DNA of 64,000 nt from an uncultured Christensenellaceae bacterium (GCA_944376795.1 CALWDW010000008.1:124001-188000); one strand, 5' to 3'; shown: positions 17,147-28,173, counted from the first letter of the stretch. The notes: generated from the letters alone by a model not told the origin. Numbers and translations: made by a program.

Positions 17147-18016
17147 TTAGTTATCCAAGAAAGGCTGGTAGACCTTGGCTGGGAACCGGGGTTCGCTGGT
17201 GAAGACGCGGCCTGACCATTCCTGCAAGGGCTCCGGCAGCACGGCGGGGAAGCCGAGACGGACGGACCAAAGGCAGGGGTGGGTCAAGCCATGGAGCCGG
17301 TTTTTTTCGAAGCTGCCGTACTTGTCGTCTCCCAGCAGGGGATGGCCCAGGTACGCCATGTGGGCCCGGATCTGATGGGTGCGGCCGGTAAAGAGATCCA
17401 CCTCCACCAGCGCTAGGTCCCGGAAGCTGGAAAGGACCCGGTACCCGGTTACGCAGGGCTGCGCACCGTGACAGGGTTCAGCGTGAATATGCACCAGGCT
17501 CTTGTGGGCGTTTTTGGTCAGATATACGGTGGAGACCGCTTGGGAAGGCTGCGGGATCCCTACGGTAATGGCCTGGTAGGTCTTTTGGATGCGGCGCTGG
17601 GCCAGGGCATCGTGGATTATGCTCTCGGCTTCCTGGGTCAGGGCGAAGATCACGAGCCCTCCGGTCCAAACGTCCAAGCGGTGGCACGCACGGGCGCCTG
17701 GGTAGCCGAATTCCCGCAGCAGCACCTCCAGGGTCAGCCCTGATTCCCCGGTGACCTCGATCCCGGGGGCCTTTTCCACCACCAGGAGTTGGCTGTCTTC
17801 GGCTGCGATGACGGGCTTGGGGAGAAATTTCCTTGGGAGCAGGATCTCCAGGGAGTCCCCGGGCTGGAGGGATGCGTTGGCACGGAGCTTGACGCCGTCC
17901 CGGCGGACCAGGCCCTGGCGCATGAGGGTATCTAGGCGCTGGCCGGAAAAGGGAAGAAGCCGTGTCAGCGCCGCCCGGAGGGTGGAGGCTTCCGAAGCCG
18001 TCCAGTGGAGGATCAT
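17147..18016 (-). CDS. RluA-family pseudouridine synthase
   Basis: Enzyme of 289 residues that isomerises uridine to pseudouridine in rRNA or tRNA. An S4-like N-terminal region (LDTLMRQGLVRRDGVKL) precedes the catalytic domain with HRLDVWTGGLVIFA (catalytic Asp; the usual T-S-G reads T-G-G here) and the closing GRTHQIRAHMAYLGHPLLGD. The target uridine cannot be told. The ATG overlaps the stop of the nitroreductase gene by four bases, so both are one unit on the minus strand. Confidence 0.9.
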   Translation of the reverse strand: MILHWTASEASTLRAALTRLLPFSGQRLDTLMRQGLVRRDGVKLRANASLQPGDSLEILLPRKFLPKPVIAAEDSQLLVVEKAPGIEVTGESGLTLEVLLREFGYPGARACHRLDVWTGGLVIFALTQEAESIIHDALAQRRIQKTYQAITVGIPQPSQAVSTVYLTKNAHKSLVHIHAEPCHGAQPCVTGYRVLSSFRDLALVEVDLFTGRTHQIRAHMAYLGHPLLGDDKYGSFEKNRLHGLTHPCLWSVRLGFPAVLPEPLQEWSGRVFTSEPRFPAKVYQPFLDN

Positions 18017-18552
18017 GCCGGCTCCTCCTGGCCGGCGGGGGTATAGCCCTCAAAGTGCAGCTGGCAGGCCTCCAGCTGGGTACGGGGCGCGGGCTGCTCG
18101 GCCGGGTAACCGATGTAGGCGATGCCCAGGGGTATGATATGCTCCGGCAGGGACAGCAGGTCGGAGACCACCTGCACCTGGTGCTCCATGGGGTAGCAGC
18201 CCAGCCATACGCTTCCCAGCCCCAGGCCGATGGCGCCCAGCAGGATATTCTCCATGGCGGCGGAGGCATCCTGTACCCAATACATGCGGGCCGTTCCCTC
18301 CAGAGCCCGATGCATATTGCCGCATACCACAATGGCGGCGGGAGCGTTGTACTTACCGTAGTTCATGCAGGCGCGCAGCTGATCCATGACCACGCCGTCG
18401 GTGACGGCGATGAATTCCCACGGACAGCGGTTCACCGCCGAAGGCGCGGCGGCCGCCAGGCGGCAGAGCTCCCGGAGCGTTTCCCTCTCCACCGGCCGGT
18501 CCAGGAATTTTCGTACGCTGCGGCGGGCGTAAATGGCTTCACATACCTCCAT
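18013..18552 (-). CDS. Nitroreductase-family flavoprotein
   Basis: FMN-dependent oxidoreductase of 179 residues. The opening IYARRSVRKFLDRPVE contains the FMN-phosphate-binding R-R-S-x-R of the family; APSAVNRCPWEF and ENILLGAIGLGLGSVWLG are the other two flavin-site blocks. Start ATG 18552 has AGGAGGT 7 bases upstream; an 11-codon extension is unsupported. The physiological electron acceptor is unknown. Coupled to the downstream pseudouridine synthase by an ATGA overlap. Confidence 0.9.
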   Translation of the reverse strand: MEVCEAIYARRSVRKFLDRPVERETLRELCRLAAAAPSAVNRCPWEFIAVTDGVVMDQLRACMNYGKYNAPAAIVVCGNMHRALEGTARMYWVQDASAAMENILLGAIGLGLGSVWLGCYPMEHQVQVVSDLLSLPEHIIPLGIAYIGYPAEQPAPRTQLEACQLHFEGYTPAGQEEPA

Positions 18553-18624
18553 AGAATGACCTCCTATCCCTGAAACAATGCGCAAGGCGTTGTTTCATCA
18601 TGTCCTTTGCAATGATATAAGAAT

Positions 18625-18633
18625 AGTATAGCA
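18625..18633 (-). promoter_or_regulatory. Possible extended -10 for the nitroreductase unit
   Basis: Minus strand TGC-TATACT (18633-18625), an extended -10; the -35 element is weak. About 73 bases before the nitroreductase start. Confidence 0.45.
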
Positions 18634-18690
18634 TACTTTTGGCTAGTGCGCACCCCTCAGACGGGGTTTTTGCCGGGGTGCAGCTGGCTC

Positions 18691-18719
18691 TTCCTTTTTC
18701 CGCTTTTGTATGGTAAACT
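18691..18719 (+). promoter_or_regulatory. Possible promoter of yerC-pcrA-ligA
   Basis: TTCCTT (18691-18696), 17 bases, TAAACT (18714-18719), 38 bases before the yerC start. Confidence 0.45.
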
Positions 18720-18757
18720 ATCCCCGTAAGTCCTGAAGCCGATAGGGGGAGAAAACT

Positions 18758-19081
18758 ATGCCATATCAGCCAGTCATTCACAGCGAGGAAATCGACAGGC
18801 TCTATCAAGCCATTCTGAAGCTGGATACCTTGGAGGACTGCTATCGGTTCTTCGAGGATCTTTGTACGATCCAGGAGGTGCGCGCCATGGCCCAGCGGCT
18901 CCACGTGGCCCATATGCTGCAGACCGGCACCACCTATCATGATATTGTGGTGGAGACCGGCGCCAGCACGGCGACAATCAGCCGCATTAACCGGTGCCTT
19001 CACTACGGCGCCGGCGGGTATGAGAACGTACTGCGCCGCCTGGCGGAAGAGGGAGATGGAGAGAAACAGGCCGATGAGTGA
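18758..19081 (+). CDS. yerC: YerC/TrpR-like DNA-binding protein
   Basis: Protein of 107 residues of the YerC/YecD family, with a TrpR-type helix-turn-helix: RFFEDLCTIQEVRAMAQRL, then TYHDIVVETGASTATISRI (recognition helix in ATISRI). DNA-binding is inferred from the fold; its target genes are not known. Placement directly upstream of pcrA and ligA matches the Bacillus yerC-pcrB-pcrA-ligA region. The stop overlaps the pcrA start by 8 bases. Confidence 0.9.
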   Translation: MPYQPVIHSEEIDRLYQAILKLDTLEDCYRFFEDLCTIQEVRAMAQRLHVAHMLQTGTTYHDIVVETGASTATISRINRCLHYGAGGYENVLRRLAEEGDGEKQADE

Positions 19082-21302
19082 GCGGGATATTTTTGAGGGG
19101 CTCAATCCCCAGCAGCTGCAGGCGGTGCGCACCACCCGCGGGCCGCTGCTCGTCCTAGCTGGCGCGGGGTCCGGCAAGACCCGGACGCTGACCAGCCGCA
19201 TTGCGTATCTGATCCGGGAGCAGGGCGTGGATCCCCGGCACATCCTGGCCATCACCTTCACCAACAAGGCGGCCAAGGAGATGCGGGAGCGGCTCCGGGG
19301 CCTGGTGGGGGATGTGGTGGACAGCATGGACGTGGCGACCTTTCACGCCGAGTGTGTGAAGATTCTCCGCCGGAATATCGAGCATCTGCCGGGCTATACC
19401 CGGTGGTTTTCCATCTATGATGAAGACGATACCCGCGCCGTGATCAAGCAGTGCCTGACGGCGCTGAATATGTCCGATACGTACTATCCTCCCCGTTCGA
19501 TGCTGGCGTTCATTTCCTCCTGCAAGAACCAGCTCAAGAGCCCGGAGGAGGCTGCGGCCGCCATGGCCAATCGAGACCAGAATGCCGCCATGATGTGCAA
19601 GCTCTATCACGCCTATGAAGAAAAGCTGCATGCCGCCAACGCCCTGGACTTTGACGACCTGCTGATTCGCACGCTGGAGCTTTTCGTCCAGTGTCCGGAC
19701 GTGCTGGGCTACTACCAGAGCCGGTTCCAGTACATCCACGTGGACGAGTACCAGGATACCAATGGGGTGCAGTACCAGCTGGTTAAAATTCTGGCTGCGG
19801 CCTGGGGGAACCTGTGCGTGGTGGGCGATGACGACCAGTCCATCTACGCCTGGCGCGGCGCAGATATTCGGAATATCCTGGACTTTGAGAAGGACTTCCC
19901 GGGGGCTACCGTCATCCGCCTGGAGCAGAACTACCGCTCCACCGTGCGGATCTTGGATGCGGCTAACGCCGTGATTGCCCACAACCTGGGCCGCAAGCAG
20001 AAGCGGCTTTGGAGCGACCGGGGGGAGGGGGAGCTTGTGGTCAGCCGGGAGGCCCATACCGACCGGGAGGAGGCCCAATACGTCACGGCCACCATCGCCT
20101 CTTTGCTGGGGGAATACTCCCTGGGAGAGATTGCCATACTATACCGGATGAATTCCCAGTCCCGGGTGCTGGAGGAAGCGCTGATGCAGGCAGGGTTTGC
20201 CTACCGGATGGTGGGGGGCACCCGTTTCTACGACCGCAAGGAGATCCGGGATCTGACGGCCTACCTCCGGCTCATTGCCAATCCCAGCGACGACGTCAGT
20301 TTTGCCCGGGTGCTCAACGTCCCCCGGCGGGGGATTGGAGAGACGACCCTGGCCACCCTGCGCAGCCGGGGAGAGGAGGAACGCCGCTCCATGATGTCTC
20401 TCTTGGAGGATGCGGACGCCCTGAACCAATGGGTTCCTCGGGCTGCCGGCAAGCTGCGGGCCTTTGCCGGGATGCTTGGCGGCCTGGTGGAGGCGCGGGA
20501 AGGCCTCTCCCTCTCCCAGTGGGTGGATCAGGTGGTGCACGATACCGGGCTGTGGGACCTTTACGCGCTGGATGAATCCGACGAGGCCCAGGGCCGTATG
20601 GAGAACCTGGGAGACTATATCTCGGCGGTGCGGCAGTTTGAGCTGGACCATCCTGAGGCTACGCTGGAGGATTTCCTGGAGCATGTGGCGCTGCAGAGCG
20701 ATCTGGACCGCCTGGATGAGAGTGGCGGCGTAACCCTTATGACCATTCACTCGGCCAAGGGACTGGAGTTTCCCGTGGTTTTCGTGGTGGGCATGGAGGA
20801 GGGGATCTTCCCCCATCAGCGGGCGCTGATCGATCCCACCATGACCCAAATGGAGGAAGAACGCCGCCTGTGCTACGTGGCCATTACCCGGGCGATGCGC
20901 CGGCTCTATTTGACCCACTGCCATCAGCGGATGATCTTTGGTTCGGTGCAGTACACTCCTCCGTCCCGCTTTTTGGGCGAGATCCCGCCGGAACTGCTGG
21001 AGGTACAGGGCGCGCCCGAGCTTCCGCGGGAGGAGCCCCGGGCCTGGGGCCGTCCCGCCAAGCCGCCTCGGCCGCCCATCAACCTGGGCGGGCCGGTGAT
21101 CAAGCCCGCCGCCTCGGCCGCGAAGAAGGAGCCGGTGGAGGGGCTGGGACCGGGGACCCGGGTGGAGCATCCGACCTTTGGCGTGGGCACGGTGATCAGC
21201 GCCACGGGCATGCCGGGAAGGCGGACGCTGACCATTGCCTTTGAGGGCAAGGGGGTTAAGAATCTATCCGAAGCCATGGCCCCCCTCAAGCGGCGGGAGT
21301 AG
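19074..21302 (+). CDS. pcrA: ATP-dependent DNA helicase PcrA (UvrD family)
   Basis: 3'-to-5' superfamily 1 helicase (742 residues) acting in excision repair and removal of stalled complexes. Motif I GAGSGKT (about residue 30), Ia TFTNKAAKEMR, II VDEYQDTN, III VVGDDDQSIYAWRGA, IV QNYRS, V TIHSAKGLEFPVVF and VI YVAITRAMRRL are all present. The last about 60 residues form the family's C-terminal SH3-like tail (VEHPTFGVGTV). ATG 19074 overlaps the yerC stop; an ATG six codons upstream (19056) is possible. ligA follows 54 bases later. Confidence 0.96.
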   Translation: MSERDIFEGLNPQQLQAVRTTRGPLLVLAGAGSGKTRTLTSRIAYLIREQGVDPRHILAITFTNKAAKEMRERLRGLVGDVVDSMDVATFHAECVKILRRNIEHLPGYTRWFSIYDEDDTRAVIKQCLTALNMSDTYYPPRSMLAFISSCKNQLKSPEEAAAAMANRDQNAAMMCKLYHAYEEKLHAANALDFDDLLIRTLELFVQCPDVLGYYQSRFQYIHVDEYQDTNGVQYQLVKILAAAWGNLCVVGDDDQSIYAWRGADIRNILDFEKDFPGATVIRLEQNYRSTVRILDAANAVIAHNLGRKQKRLWSDRGEGELVVSREAHTDREEAQYVTATIASLLGEYSLGEIAILYRMNSQSRVLEEALMQAGFAYRMVGGTRFYDRKEIRDLTAYLRLIANPSDDVSFARVLNVPRRGIGETTLATLRSRGEEERRSMMSLLEDADALNQWVPRAAGKLRAFAGMLGGLVEAREGLSLSQWVDQVVHDTGLWDLYALDESDEAQGRMENLGDYISAVRQFELDHPEATLEDFLEHVALQSDLDRLDESGGVTLMTIHSAKGLEFPVVFVVGMEEGIFPHQRALIDPTMTQMEEERRLCYVAITRAMRRLYLTHCHQRMIFGSVQYTPPSRFLGEIPPELLEVQGAPELPREEPRAWGRPAKPPRPPINLGGPVIKPAASAAKKEPVEGLGPGTRVEHPTFGVGTVISATGMPGRRTLTIAFEGKGVKNLSEAMAPLKRRE

Positions 21303-23357
<2,055 letters not shown>

Positions 23358-23397
23358 CGCCTGCCGGGACGGACGAAGGATAAAAGGGAGACGGAAA

Positions 23398-24390
23398 GTG
23401 TCGATGAGAATTGGAAAACTGACAAACCAGGAGCTGGAAAGCATTGTGCTGTCGGGGCTGGCGCCCCGGCGGGAGGACGTGGTGCTCCGGCCGGGTATCG
23501 GAATGGATTGCGGCGCGGTGCGCATGGGCGGGGAGATCTGCGTGGTGAGCACCGATCCCATTACGGCGGCAGGAAAGCATGCCGGATCCTTGGCGGTGCA
23601 CATCTGCTGCAATGATATTGCTTCCACCGGCGGGGAGCCTGTGGGAATGCTGCTGACCCTCCTGGTGCCGCCCCAGGGGACGCTGGATGAGGTGCGGGAG
23701 GTAATGCACGATGCCCAGCGCGCCGCGGCGTCCCTGAATGTGGAGATCGTAGGCGGGCATACCGAGGTCACCTCCAGCGTCCGGAAGCTGATTATCTCGG
23801 CCACGGCCATGGGCGTGGTGCGGGGCGGCCGGGTGATCAACGGCGCCGGCGCCCGGCCGGGCGATGCGCTGATTATGACCAAGTGGGCCGGCATGGAGGG
23901 GACGGCCATCCTGGCCGGCGACTGCGGCGAGGCCTTGGCTTCGGTGCTGGAACCCAAGGTCCTGGAGGGAGCCAAAAAGCTCATTGACGCCGTCTCGGTG
24001 GTGCCCGAGGGCCGCATGGCATCTTCCCTGCCGGTGACCGCCATGCATGACGTCACCGAGGGCGGTATTTTGGGCGCGGTCTGGGAGGTCTGCGAGGCTT
24101 CGGGGTGCGGCTGCCGGGTTGTGCTGGACGCCATTCCCGTGCTGGAGGTAACCCGAAAGATCTGCGGCCATTTCGGCCTGGATCCTTACCGGCTGATCTC
24201 TTCCGGGTCCATGCTCATGGCGGCCAGCGATCCGGAGGCGGTGCTGGAGGCCCTGCTGGGAGAGGGCATCCCCGCCTGCGTCATTGGGGTCTGCACCCAG
24301 GAGGGCATGCTGATGGAAAAGCAGGGCAGCCTGGCGCCTCTGGAGCCTCCGGGCAGCGATGAACTCTATCGGGTGGTGGCCCGGGACTAG
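23398..24390 (+). CDS. AIR synthase-related protein (HypE/PurM fold)
   Basis: Protein of 330 residues with the PurM/HypE two-domain fold: ATP-binding segment CVVSTDPITAAGKHAG, NDIASTGGEP and VEIVGGHTEVT in the N half, and AMHDVTEGGILGAVWEV in the C half. Such proteins resemble hydrogenase-maturation HypE but here no other hyp gene is near and the C-terminal Cys of true HypE (PRIC) is absent; the end reads YRVVARD. So it is a HypE-like paralogue of unknown substrate. GTG 23398 has GGGAG 7 bases before it; ATG 23404 is the alternative. Confidence 0.85.
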   Translation: MSMRIGKLTNQELESIVLSGLAPRREDVVLRPGIGMDCGAVRMGGEICVVSTDPITAAGKHAGSLAVHICCNDIASTGGEPVGMLLTLLVPPQGTLDEVREVMHDAQRAAASLNVEIVGGHTEVTSSVRKLIISATAMGVVRGGRVINGAGARPGDALIMTKWAGMEGTAILAGDCGEALASVLEPKVLEGAKKLIDAVSVVPEGRMASSLPVTAMHDVTEGGILGAVWEVCEASGCGCRVVLDAIPVLEVTRKICGHFGLDPYRLISSGSMLMAASDPEAVLEALLGEGIPACVIGVCTQEGMLMEKQGSLAPLEPPGSDELYRVVARD

Positions 24391-24722
24391 CGGTCGCCGG
24401 CGAGAAGGGCTTTCACCGCTTTGAATTGCCGAAAACTTCTGGATAAATGTCCGGCACAGGAAAGGCAAGCTTATGCGGTGCGGCTGTATCGGGGAATCTC
24501 TGGCGTGGGGTTCCCCGGCGTCCAACGCCACAGGGGCGTTGGACGTTCTGGCTGCACTCGTGGAAAGGTGGGATTTCGCCCTCTTCGGATGACGACAGGG
24601 CTTTGCCTTCCCACGCCCTCGCCTTTTGCAAAAGGCGGACGAAAGCTTAGGGGATCTATGGCGTGCGTTTTTGATTGGCTGGGGCGGGTTACTGCCGCCT
24701 TTTATCCTGCGGGAAACTATGG
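24391..24722. other. Gene-free spacer with hairpins
   Basis: No credible gene. Contains a perfect 11-bp hairpin (24519-24529 with 24535-24545) that may end the preceding transcript, although no U-run follows; an 18-base perfect palindrome CGCCTTTTGCAAAAGGCG at 24620-24637; and right behind it CGGACGAAAGCTT (24636-24648), the 13-mer also seen at 7162-7174. Confidence 0.6.
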
Positions 24723-24728
24723 TATAAT
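24720..24728 (+). promoter_or_regulatory. Extended -10 promoter of the yicC operon
   Basis: TGG-TATAAT with a perfect -10 at 24723-24728 and an extended TG; the -35 (TTTTAT region) is weak. About 28 bases before yicC. Confidence 0.7.
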
Positions 24729-24755
24729 GAAAAATCCGTAAAGGAGGAGTGCACT

Positions 24756-25634
24756 GTGCAGAGTATGACGGGCTTTGGCCGCATGGAGCTGGCCGAAGAG
24801 GGCCGCCGGATGACGGTGGAGATCAAGTCGGTCAATAACCGGTTTCTGGATCTGAACGTCCGCGGGCCCCGTTCCCTGTCCCTCTTGGAGGAGTGCGTTC
24901 GGGATGAGGTTAAGACCTTCCTGAGCCGGGGACGGGTGGAGGTCTTCATTGGCTACGAAAACACCCGGGAGGATGCCAAGGAGGTTCGGGTGGATGCGGC
25001 CTTGGCCGCGGCATATATGGAGGGCTTTCGAATCCTGCAGGAGGCCACCGGTTTGACCGACACCGTATCGCTGAGCCAGCTGGCCCGGATGGGGGACGTG
25101 CTCCTGGTCAGCGAGCGGGCCGAGGACATGGATGCCTTGGAGGGCCTGCTGCGCCGCACGGTACGGGGCGCCCTGGAGGCACTGACGCTCTTCCGCGCCC
25201 AGGAAGGTGAGAAGCTGCGGGAGGATATCTGCGGCAGGCTGGCCGCACTCCGGGCAGGCATGGAGACCATCGCCCAGGCGATGCCCCAGCTCCTGGCGGA
25301 TTATCAGGCGCGCTTGACCGCCCGGGTGGCTGAGCTGCTGGGGGACAGTGGAGCTGTGGATCCGACCCGGATTGCTACCGAGGTGGCCATTATGGCCGAC
25401 CGGGTTGCCATTGACGAGGAACTGACCCGCCTGGACAGCCACCTCCGCCAGATGGAGGCTACCATGGCCTTAGAGGAGCCGGTGGGACGCAAGCTGGACT
25501 TTATTGTCCAGGAGCTGAACCGAGAGGTCAACACCATCTGCTCCAAGTCGGCCGACGTGCGGGTGACCGCCGTGGGCCTGGATATGAAAAACGAAATTGA
25601 AAAGATCCGGGAACAGGTGCAGAATATCGAGTAA
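24756..25634 (+). CDS. YicC-family endoribonuclease
   Basis: Protein of 292 residues, the usual size for the YicC/YloC family of stress-linked endoribonucleases. It begins with the family hallmark SMTGFGR, followed by EIKSVNNRFLDLNVRGPR, and ends with the conserved block FIVQELNREVNTICSKS. The GTG at 24756 is preceded by AAGGAGGAG 6 bases upstream and puts the hallmark at residues 3-9, as in relatives; the longer reading has no ribosome site. Leads the remA-gmk-rpoZ-coaBC unit as in Bacillus (yloC). Confidence 0.94.
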   Translation: MQSMTGFGRMELAEEGRRMTVEIKSVNNRFLDLNVRGPRSLSLLEECVRDEVKTFLSRGRVEVFIGYENTREDAKEVRVDAALAAAYMEGFRILQEATGLTDTVSLSQLARMGDVLLVSERAEDMDALEGLLRRTVRGALEALTLFRAQEGEKLREDICGRLAALRAGMETIAQAMPQLLADYQARLTARVAELLGDSGAVDPTRIATEVAIMADRVAIDEELTRLDSHLRQMEATMALEEPVGRKLDFIVQELNREVNTICSKSADVRVTAVGLDMKNEIEKIREQVQNIE

Positions 25635-25646
25635 GCGAGGGGTTTT

Positions 25647-25919
25647 ATGAGTATACGCCTGATCAATATCGGATTCGGGAACATTGTGTCGGCCGGCCGG
25701 GTCATCGCCATCGTCAGCCCGGAGTCCGCGCCCATCAAGCGCACCATCCAGGAGGCGCGGGAAGCAGGCCGGCTGATTGACGCCACCTATGGGCGCCGTA
25801 CCCGGGCCGTCATCATTGCTGATAGCGGCCACGTAATCCTGTCGGCAGTGCAGCCGGAGACCGTAGCCTCCCGGGTGGATGCCAAGGAGCTCGATACCAA
25901 TGAGGAGGATGAGGAGTAA
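25647..25919 (+). CDS. remA: RemA-like regulator (DUF370)
   Basis: Protein of 90 residues of the RemA/DUF370 family, a ring-forming DNA-binding protein that in Bacillus switches on biofilm matrix genes. Start [22 protein letters not shown] and the core [21 protein letters not shown] are family signatures. Placed between yicC and gmk, exactly as in Bacillus. The stop overlaps the gmk start by one base (TAATG). What it controls in this organism is not known. Confidence 0.93.
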   Translation: MSIRLINIGFGNIVSAGRVIAIVSPESAPIKRTIQEAREAGRLIDATYGRRTRAVIIADSGHVILSAVQPETVASRVDAKELDTNEEDEE

Positions 25920-26536
25920 TGGATCGCAAAGGAATGCTGATGGTACTCTCGGGCCCCTCGGGGGTGGGCAAGGATGCCGTGCGGGTGGAGTTCCTGCGGG
26001 AGTGCGCCACCATAGAGTCTTCGGTCTCTGCCACCACGCGGGCCAAGCGTCCCGGCGAGGTGGACGGTGTGGACTATATTTTCTTGACCCAGGAGGCATT
26101 TGGGGGTATGATTGAAGAGGGGAAGTTCCTGGAGCATACCCTCTACAACGGCAACTATTACGGTACGCCGCGGCCCTTTGTGGAGGATCAGCTGCGCTCC
26201 GGGCGGGACGTCCTGCTGAAGATCGAGGTGCAGGGCGCGCTGAATGTGAAAAAGTTCTTCCCCGAGGCGATTTTGGTGTTTATGGTTCCGCCCACGATGG
26301 AGACGCTGTGGCAGCGCCTGGTGGGACGGGGAACCGGCACCCATGAAGATTGCGTCAATCGCTTCAAGCTGGCGTACCGGGAGATGTGCTACGCCGACCA
26401 GTACGACTATGTGGTGGTCAACGACAAGCTCCCGGATACGATCCGCGACCTGTGCGCCATTTATAAGGCGGAGTGCTGCCGCCGGGAGCGCAACATTGCC
26501 CTTTGCAACCAACTCATGACGGAGGAAGTATTATGA
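25919..26536 (+). CDS. gmk: Guanylate kinase
   Basis: Phosphorylates GMP to GDP with ATP; 205 residues. Walker A GPSGVGKD (about residue 12), the GMP-binding SVSATTRAKRPGEVDGVDY block and the YNGNYYGTP segment are intact. ATG shares its A with the TAA of remA, and the stop overlaps the rpoZ ATG (ATGA), so the three genes are tightly coupled. Confidence 0.97.
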   Translation: MDRKGMLMVLSGPSGVGKDAVRVEFLRECATIESSVSATTRAKRPGEVDGVDYIFLTQEAFGGMIEEGKFLEHTLYNGNYYGTPRPFVEDQLRSGRDVLLKIEVQGALNVKKFFPEAILVFMVPPTMETLWQRLVGRGTGTHEDCVNRFKLAYREMCYADQYDYVVVNDKLPDTIRDLCAIYKAECCRRERNIALCNQLMTEEVL

Positions 26537-26793
26537 GTTATACCGGAACCCGATACACCGACTTCAAAAAGGATGAGCATATGGTCTATCCGCCGATTCA
26601 GGAGCTGCTGGAGGATGTAGACTGCCGCTATACGCTGGTGATCATGGCCAGCAAACGGGCCCGCCAGCTGGTGGAGGGCCAGGACGTGCTGGTGGACGAC
26701 TGCCCCTCGGATAAGTGCGTCACCCAGGCCGTATACGAAATTTATGAGGATAAGGTCCGCTGCGAGAGCGAGCTGCCCAACGCCGAGAAATAA
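26533..26793 (+). CDS. rpoZ: RNA polymerase omega subunit
   Basis: Small subunit (86 residues) that helps beta-prime fold. MVYPPIQELLEDVDCRYTLVIMASKRARQL contains the family core Y-x-L-V-x-x-x-A-K-R-A-R, and AVYEIYEDKVRCE closes it. ATG 26533 overlaps the gmk stop and has GGAGGAAG in front. Position after gmk is universal in Firmicutes. Confidence 0.94.
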   Translation: MSYTGTRYTDFKKDEHMVYPPIQELLEDVDCRYTLVIMASKRARQLVEGQDVLVDDCPSDKCVTQAVYEIYEDKVRCESELPNAEK

Positions 26794-26834
26794 TCCGGCC
26801 AAGGCATATGGGCCGTGCCCCGGCCCGCGAGGCT

Positions 26835-26850
26835 CGCCCCGGAAGGGGCG
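26835..26850 (+). terminator. Short hairpin between rpoZ and coaBC
   Basis: CGCCCC-GGAA-GGGGCG, a 6-bp G-C stem with a tight loop, without a clear U-run (GGTCTTGTT). May slow or partly end transcription before coaBC. Confidence 0.35.
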
Positions 26851-26904
26851 GGTCTTGTTGGTGTTTTGGCGGAGGCAGATTTTGCCAGATAAGGAGGAGA
26901 CAGT

Positions 26905-28101
26905 ATGGGGAAGACTGTGGTCATGGGGATCACCGGAGGGATTGCCGCCTATAAGGCCGCCCAGGTGGTGTCTAACCTGCGCAAGGCAGGGGTCGAGGTT
27001 TACTGCATTATGACGCGGCACGCCCAGGAATTTATTACCCCCTTGACCCTGGAGACGCTTTCGGCCCATCCCGTGGTGACGGATATGTTCCGTCGGGAGC
27101 AACCCTGGGAGGTGGAGCACATCAGTCTGGCCCAGCGGGCTGACCTCTTCCTGATCGCGCCGGCAACGGCCAATATTCTGGGAAAGATGGCCCATGGCAT
27201 TGCCGACGACATGCTGTCCACTACGGTGATGGCGACCCGTGCGCCCATTCTTTTGGCGCCTGCGATGAATACCATGATGTATACCCATCCCGCCACCCAG
27301 GAGAACCTGCGGATCCTGCGGGAACGGGGCTGCCGCACCGTGGGGCCGGAGAGCGGGCTCTTGGCCTGTGGAGACGTGGGCGCCGGGCGCATGTCGGAGC
27401 CGGATGTCATTACCGAGGCGGTACTGGCCCTGCTGCATACCCCTCGGGATATGGAGGGGCTGCGGGTGCTGGTGACCGCCGGCCCCACCCGGGAGCCCAT
27501 TGATCCCGTGCGCTATATCAGCAACCGCTCCTCCGGGAAAATGGGATACGCCATTGCCAAAAATGCCCGGGACCGAGGGGCGCAGGTCACGCTGGTCACC
27601 GGTCCGGTGGCCCTGCCGGCCCCCCGGGGAATGGAGGTGGTGCCAGTGGAGACCACCCAGGAGATGATGGACGCGGTGCTGGCCCGCTATGATGGTATGG
27701 ATATCGTCATCAAGGCCGCCGCACCCAGCGACTACCGCTGCGCCCAGGTCAGCCCTGTAAAGCTGAAAAAGGCGCCGGGCGTGCTGCCCTCCTTGGATAT
27801 GGTGGAGAATCCCGATATTGCCGCCGAGCTGGGGCGGCGCAAGGAGGGACAGACGCTGGTGGTTTTCGCCGCCGAAACCCACGACATGCTGGCCCATGCC
27901 GCCGCCAAGCTGGCCCGCAAGGGCGCGGACCTCATGGTGGCCAATGACGTCACCCGGCCCGGATCTGGATTTAATGTGGATACCAACCAGGTGACCTTCC
28001 TGTATCCTGACGGTCGGCAGGAGCCTATGGAGCAGCTGCCCAAGGGGCAGGTAGCCGCCCATATTCTGGATCGGGCGCTGGCCCTGCACCGCAGCGCGTA
28101 G
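26905..28101 (+). CDS. coaBC: Phosphopantothenoylcysteine decarboxylase/synthetase
   Basis: Bifunctional coenzyme A enzyme (398 residues): the CoaB half joins cysteine to 4'-phosphopantothenate with CTP, the FMN-dependent CoaC half decarboxylates the product. N-terminal flavoprotein fold VVMGITGGIAAYKAAQV, with the active-site PAMNTMMYTHPATQEN and SGLLACGDVGAGR; C-terminal CoaB domain from about residue 187 with VTAGPTREPIDPVRYISNRS and KAAAPSDYR. AAGGAGGAGA precedes ATG 26905. Confidence 0.96.
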   Translation: MGKTVVMGITGGIAAYKAAQVVSNLRKAGVEVYCIMTRHAQEFITPLTLETLSAHPVVTDMFRREQPWEVEHISLAQRADLFLIAPATANILGKMAHGIADDMLSTTVMATRAPILLAPAMNTMMYTHPATQENLRILRERGCRTVGPESGLLACGDVGAGRMSEPDVITEAVLALLHTPRDMEGLRVLVTAGPTREPIDPVRYISNRSSGKMGYAIAKNARDRGAQVTLVTGPVALPAPRGMEVVPVETTQEMMDAVLARYDGMDIVIKAAAPSDYRCAQVSPVKLKKAPGVLPSLDMVENPDIAAELGRRKEGQTLVVFAAETHDMLAHAAAKLARKGADLMVANDVTRPGSGFNVDTNQVTFLYPDGRQEPMEQLPKGQVAAHILDRALALHRSA

Positions 28102-28121
28102 TCCCGCGCCGGGCAGCTTTC

Positions 28122-28157
28122 GGCGCGCCTGTGCCGAGGCAGTGCAGGCGCGCCTTT
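28122..28157 (+). terminator. Terminator of the yicC-coaBC unit
   Basis: GGCGCGCCTG (28122-28131) pairs with CAGGCGCGCC (28145-28154), followed by TTTGTGT; the stem is strong but the U-run short. Confidence 0.6.
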
Positions 28158-28173
28158 GTGTATGCGGGGTGGG

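Noticed and set aside
18652-18671. ACCCC/GGGGT hairpin followed by five T upstream of yerC as a terminator
   Set aside because: Only 5 bp of stem, and no gene on the plus strand ends nearby; not listed as a feature.
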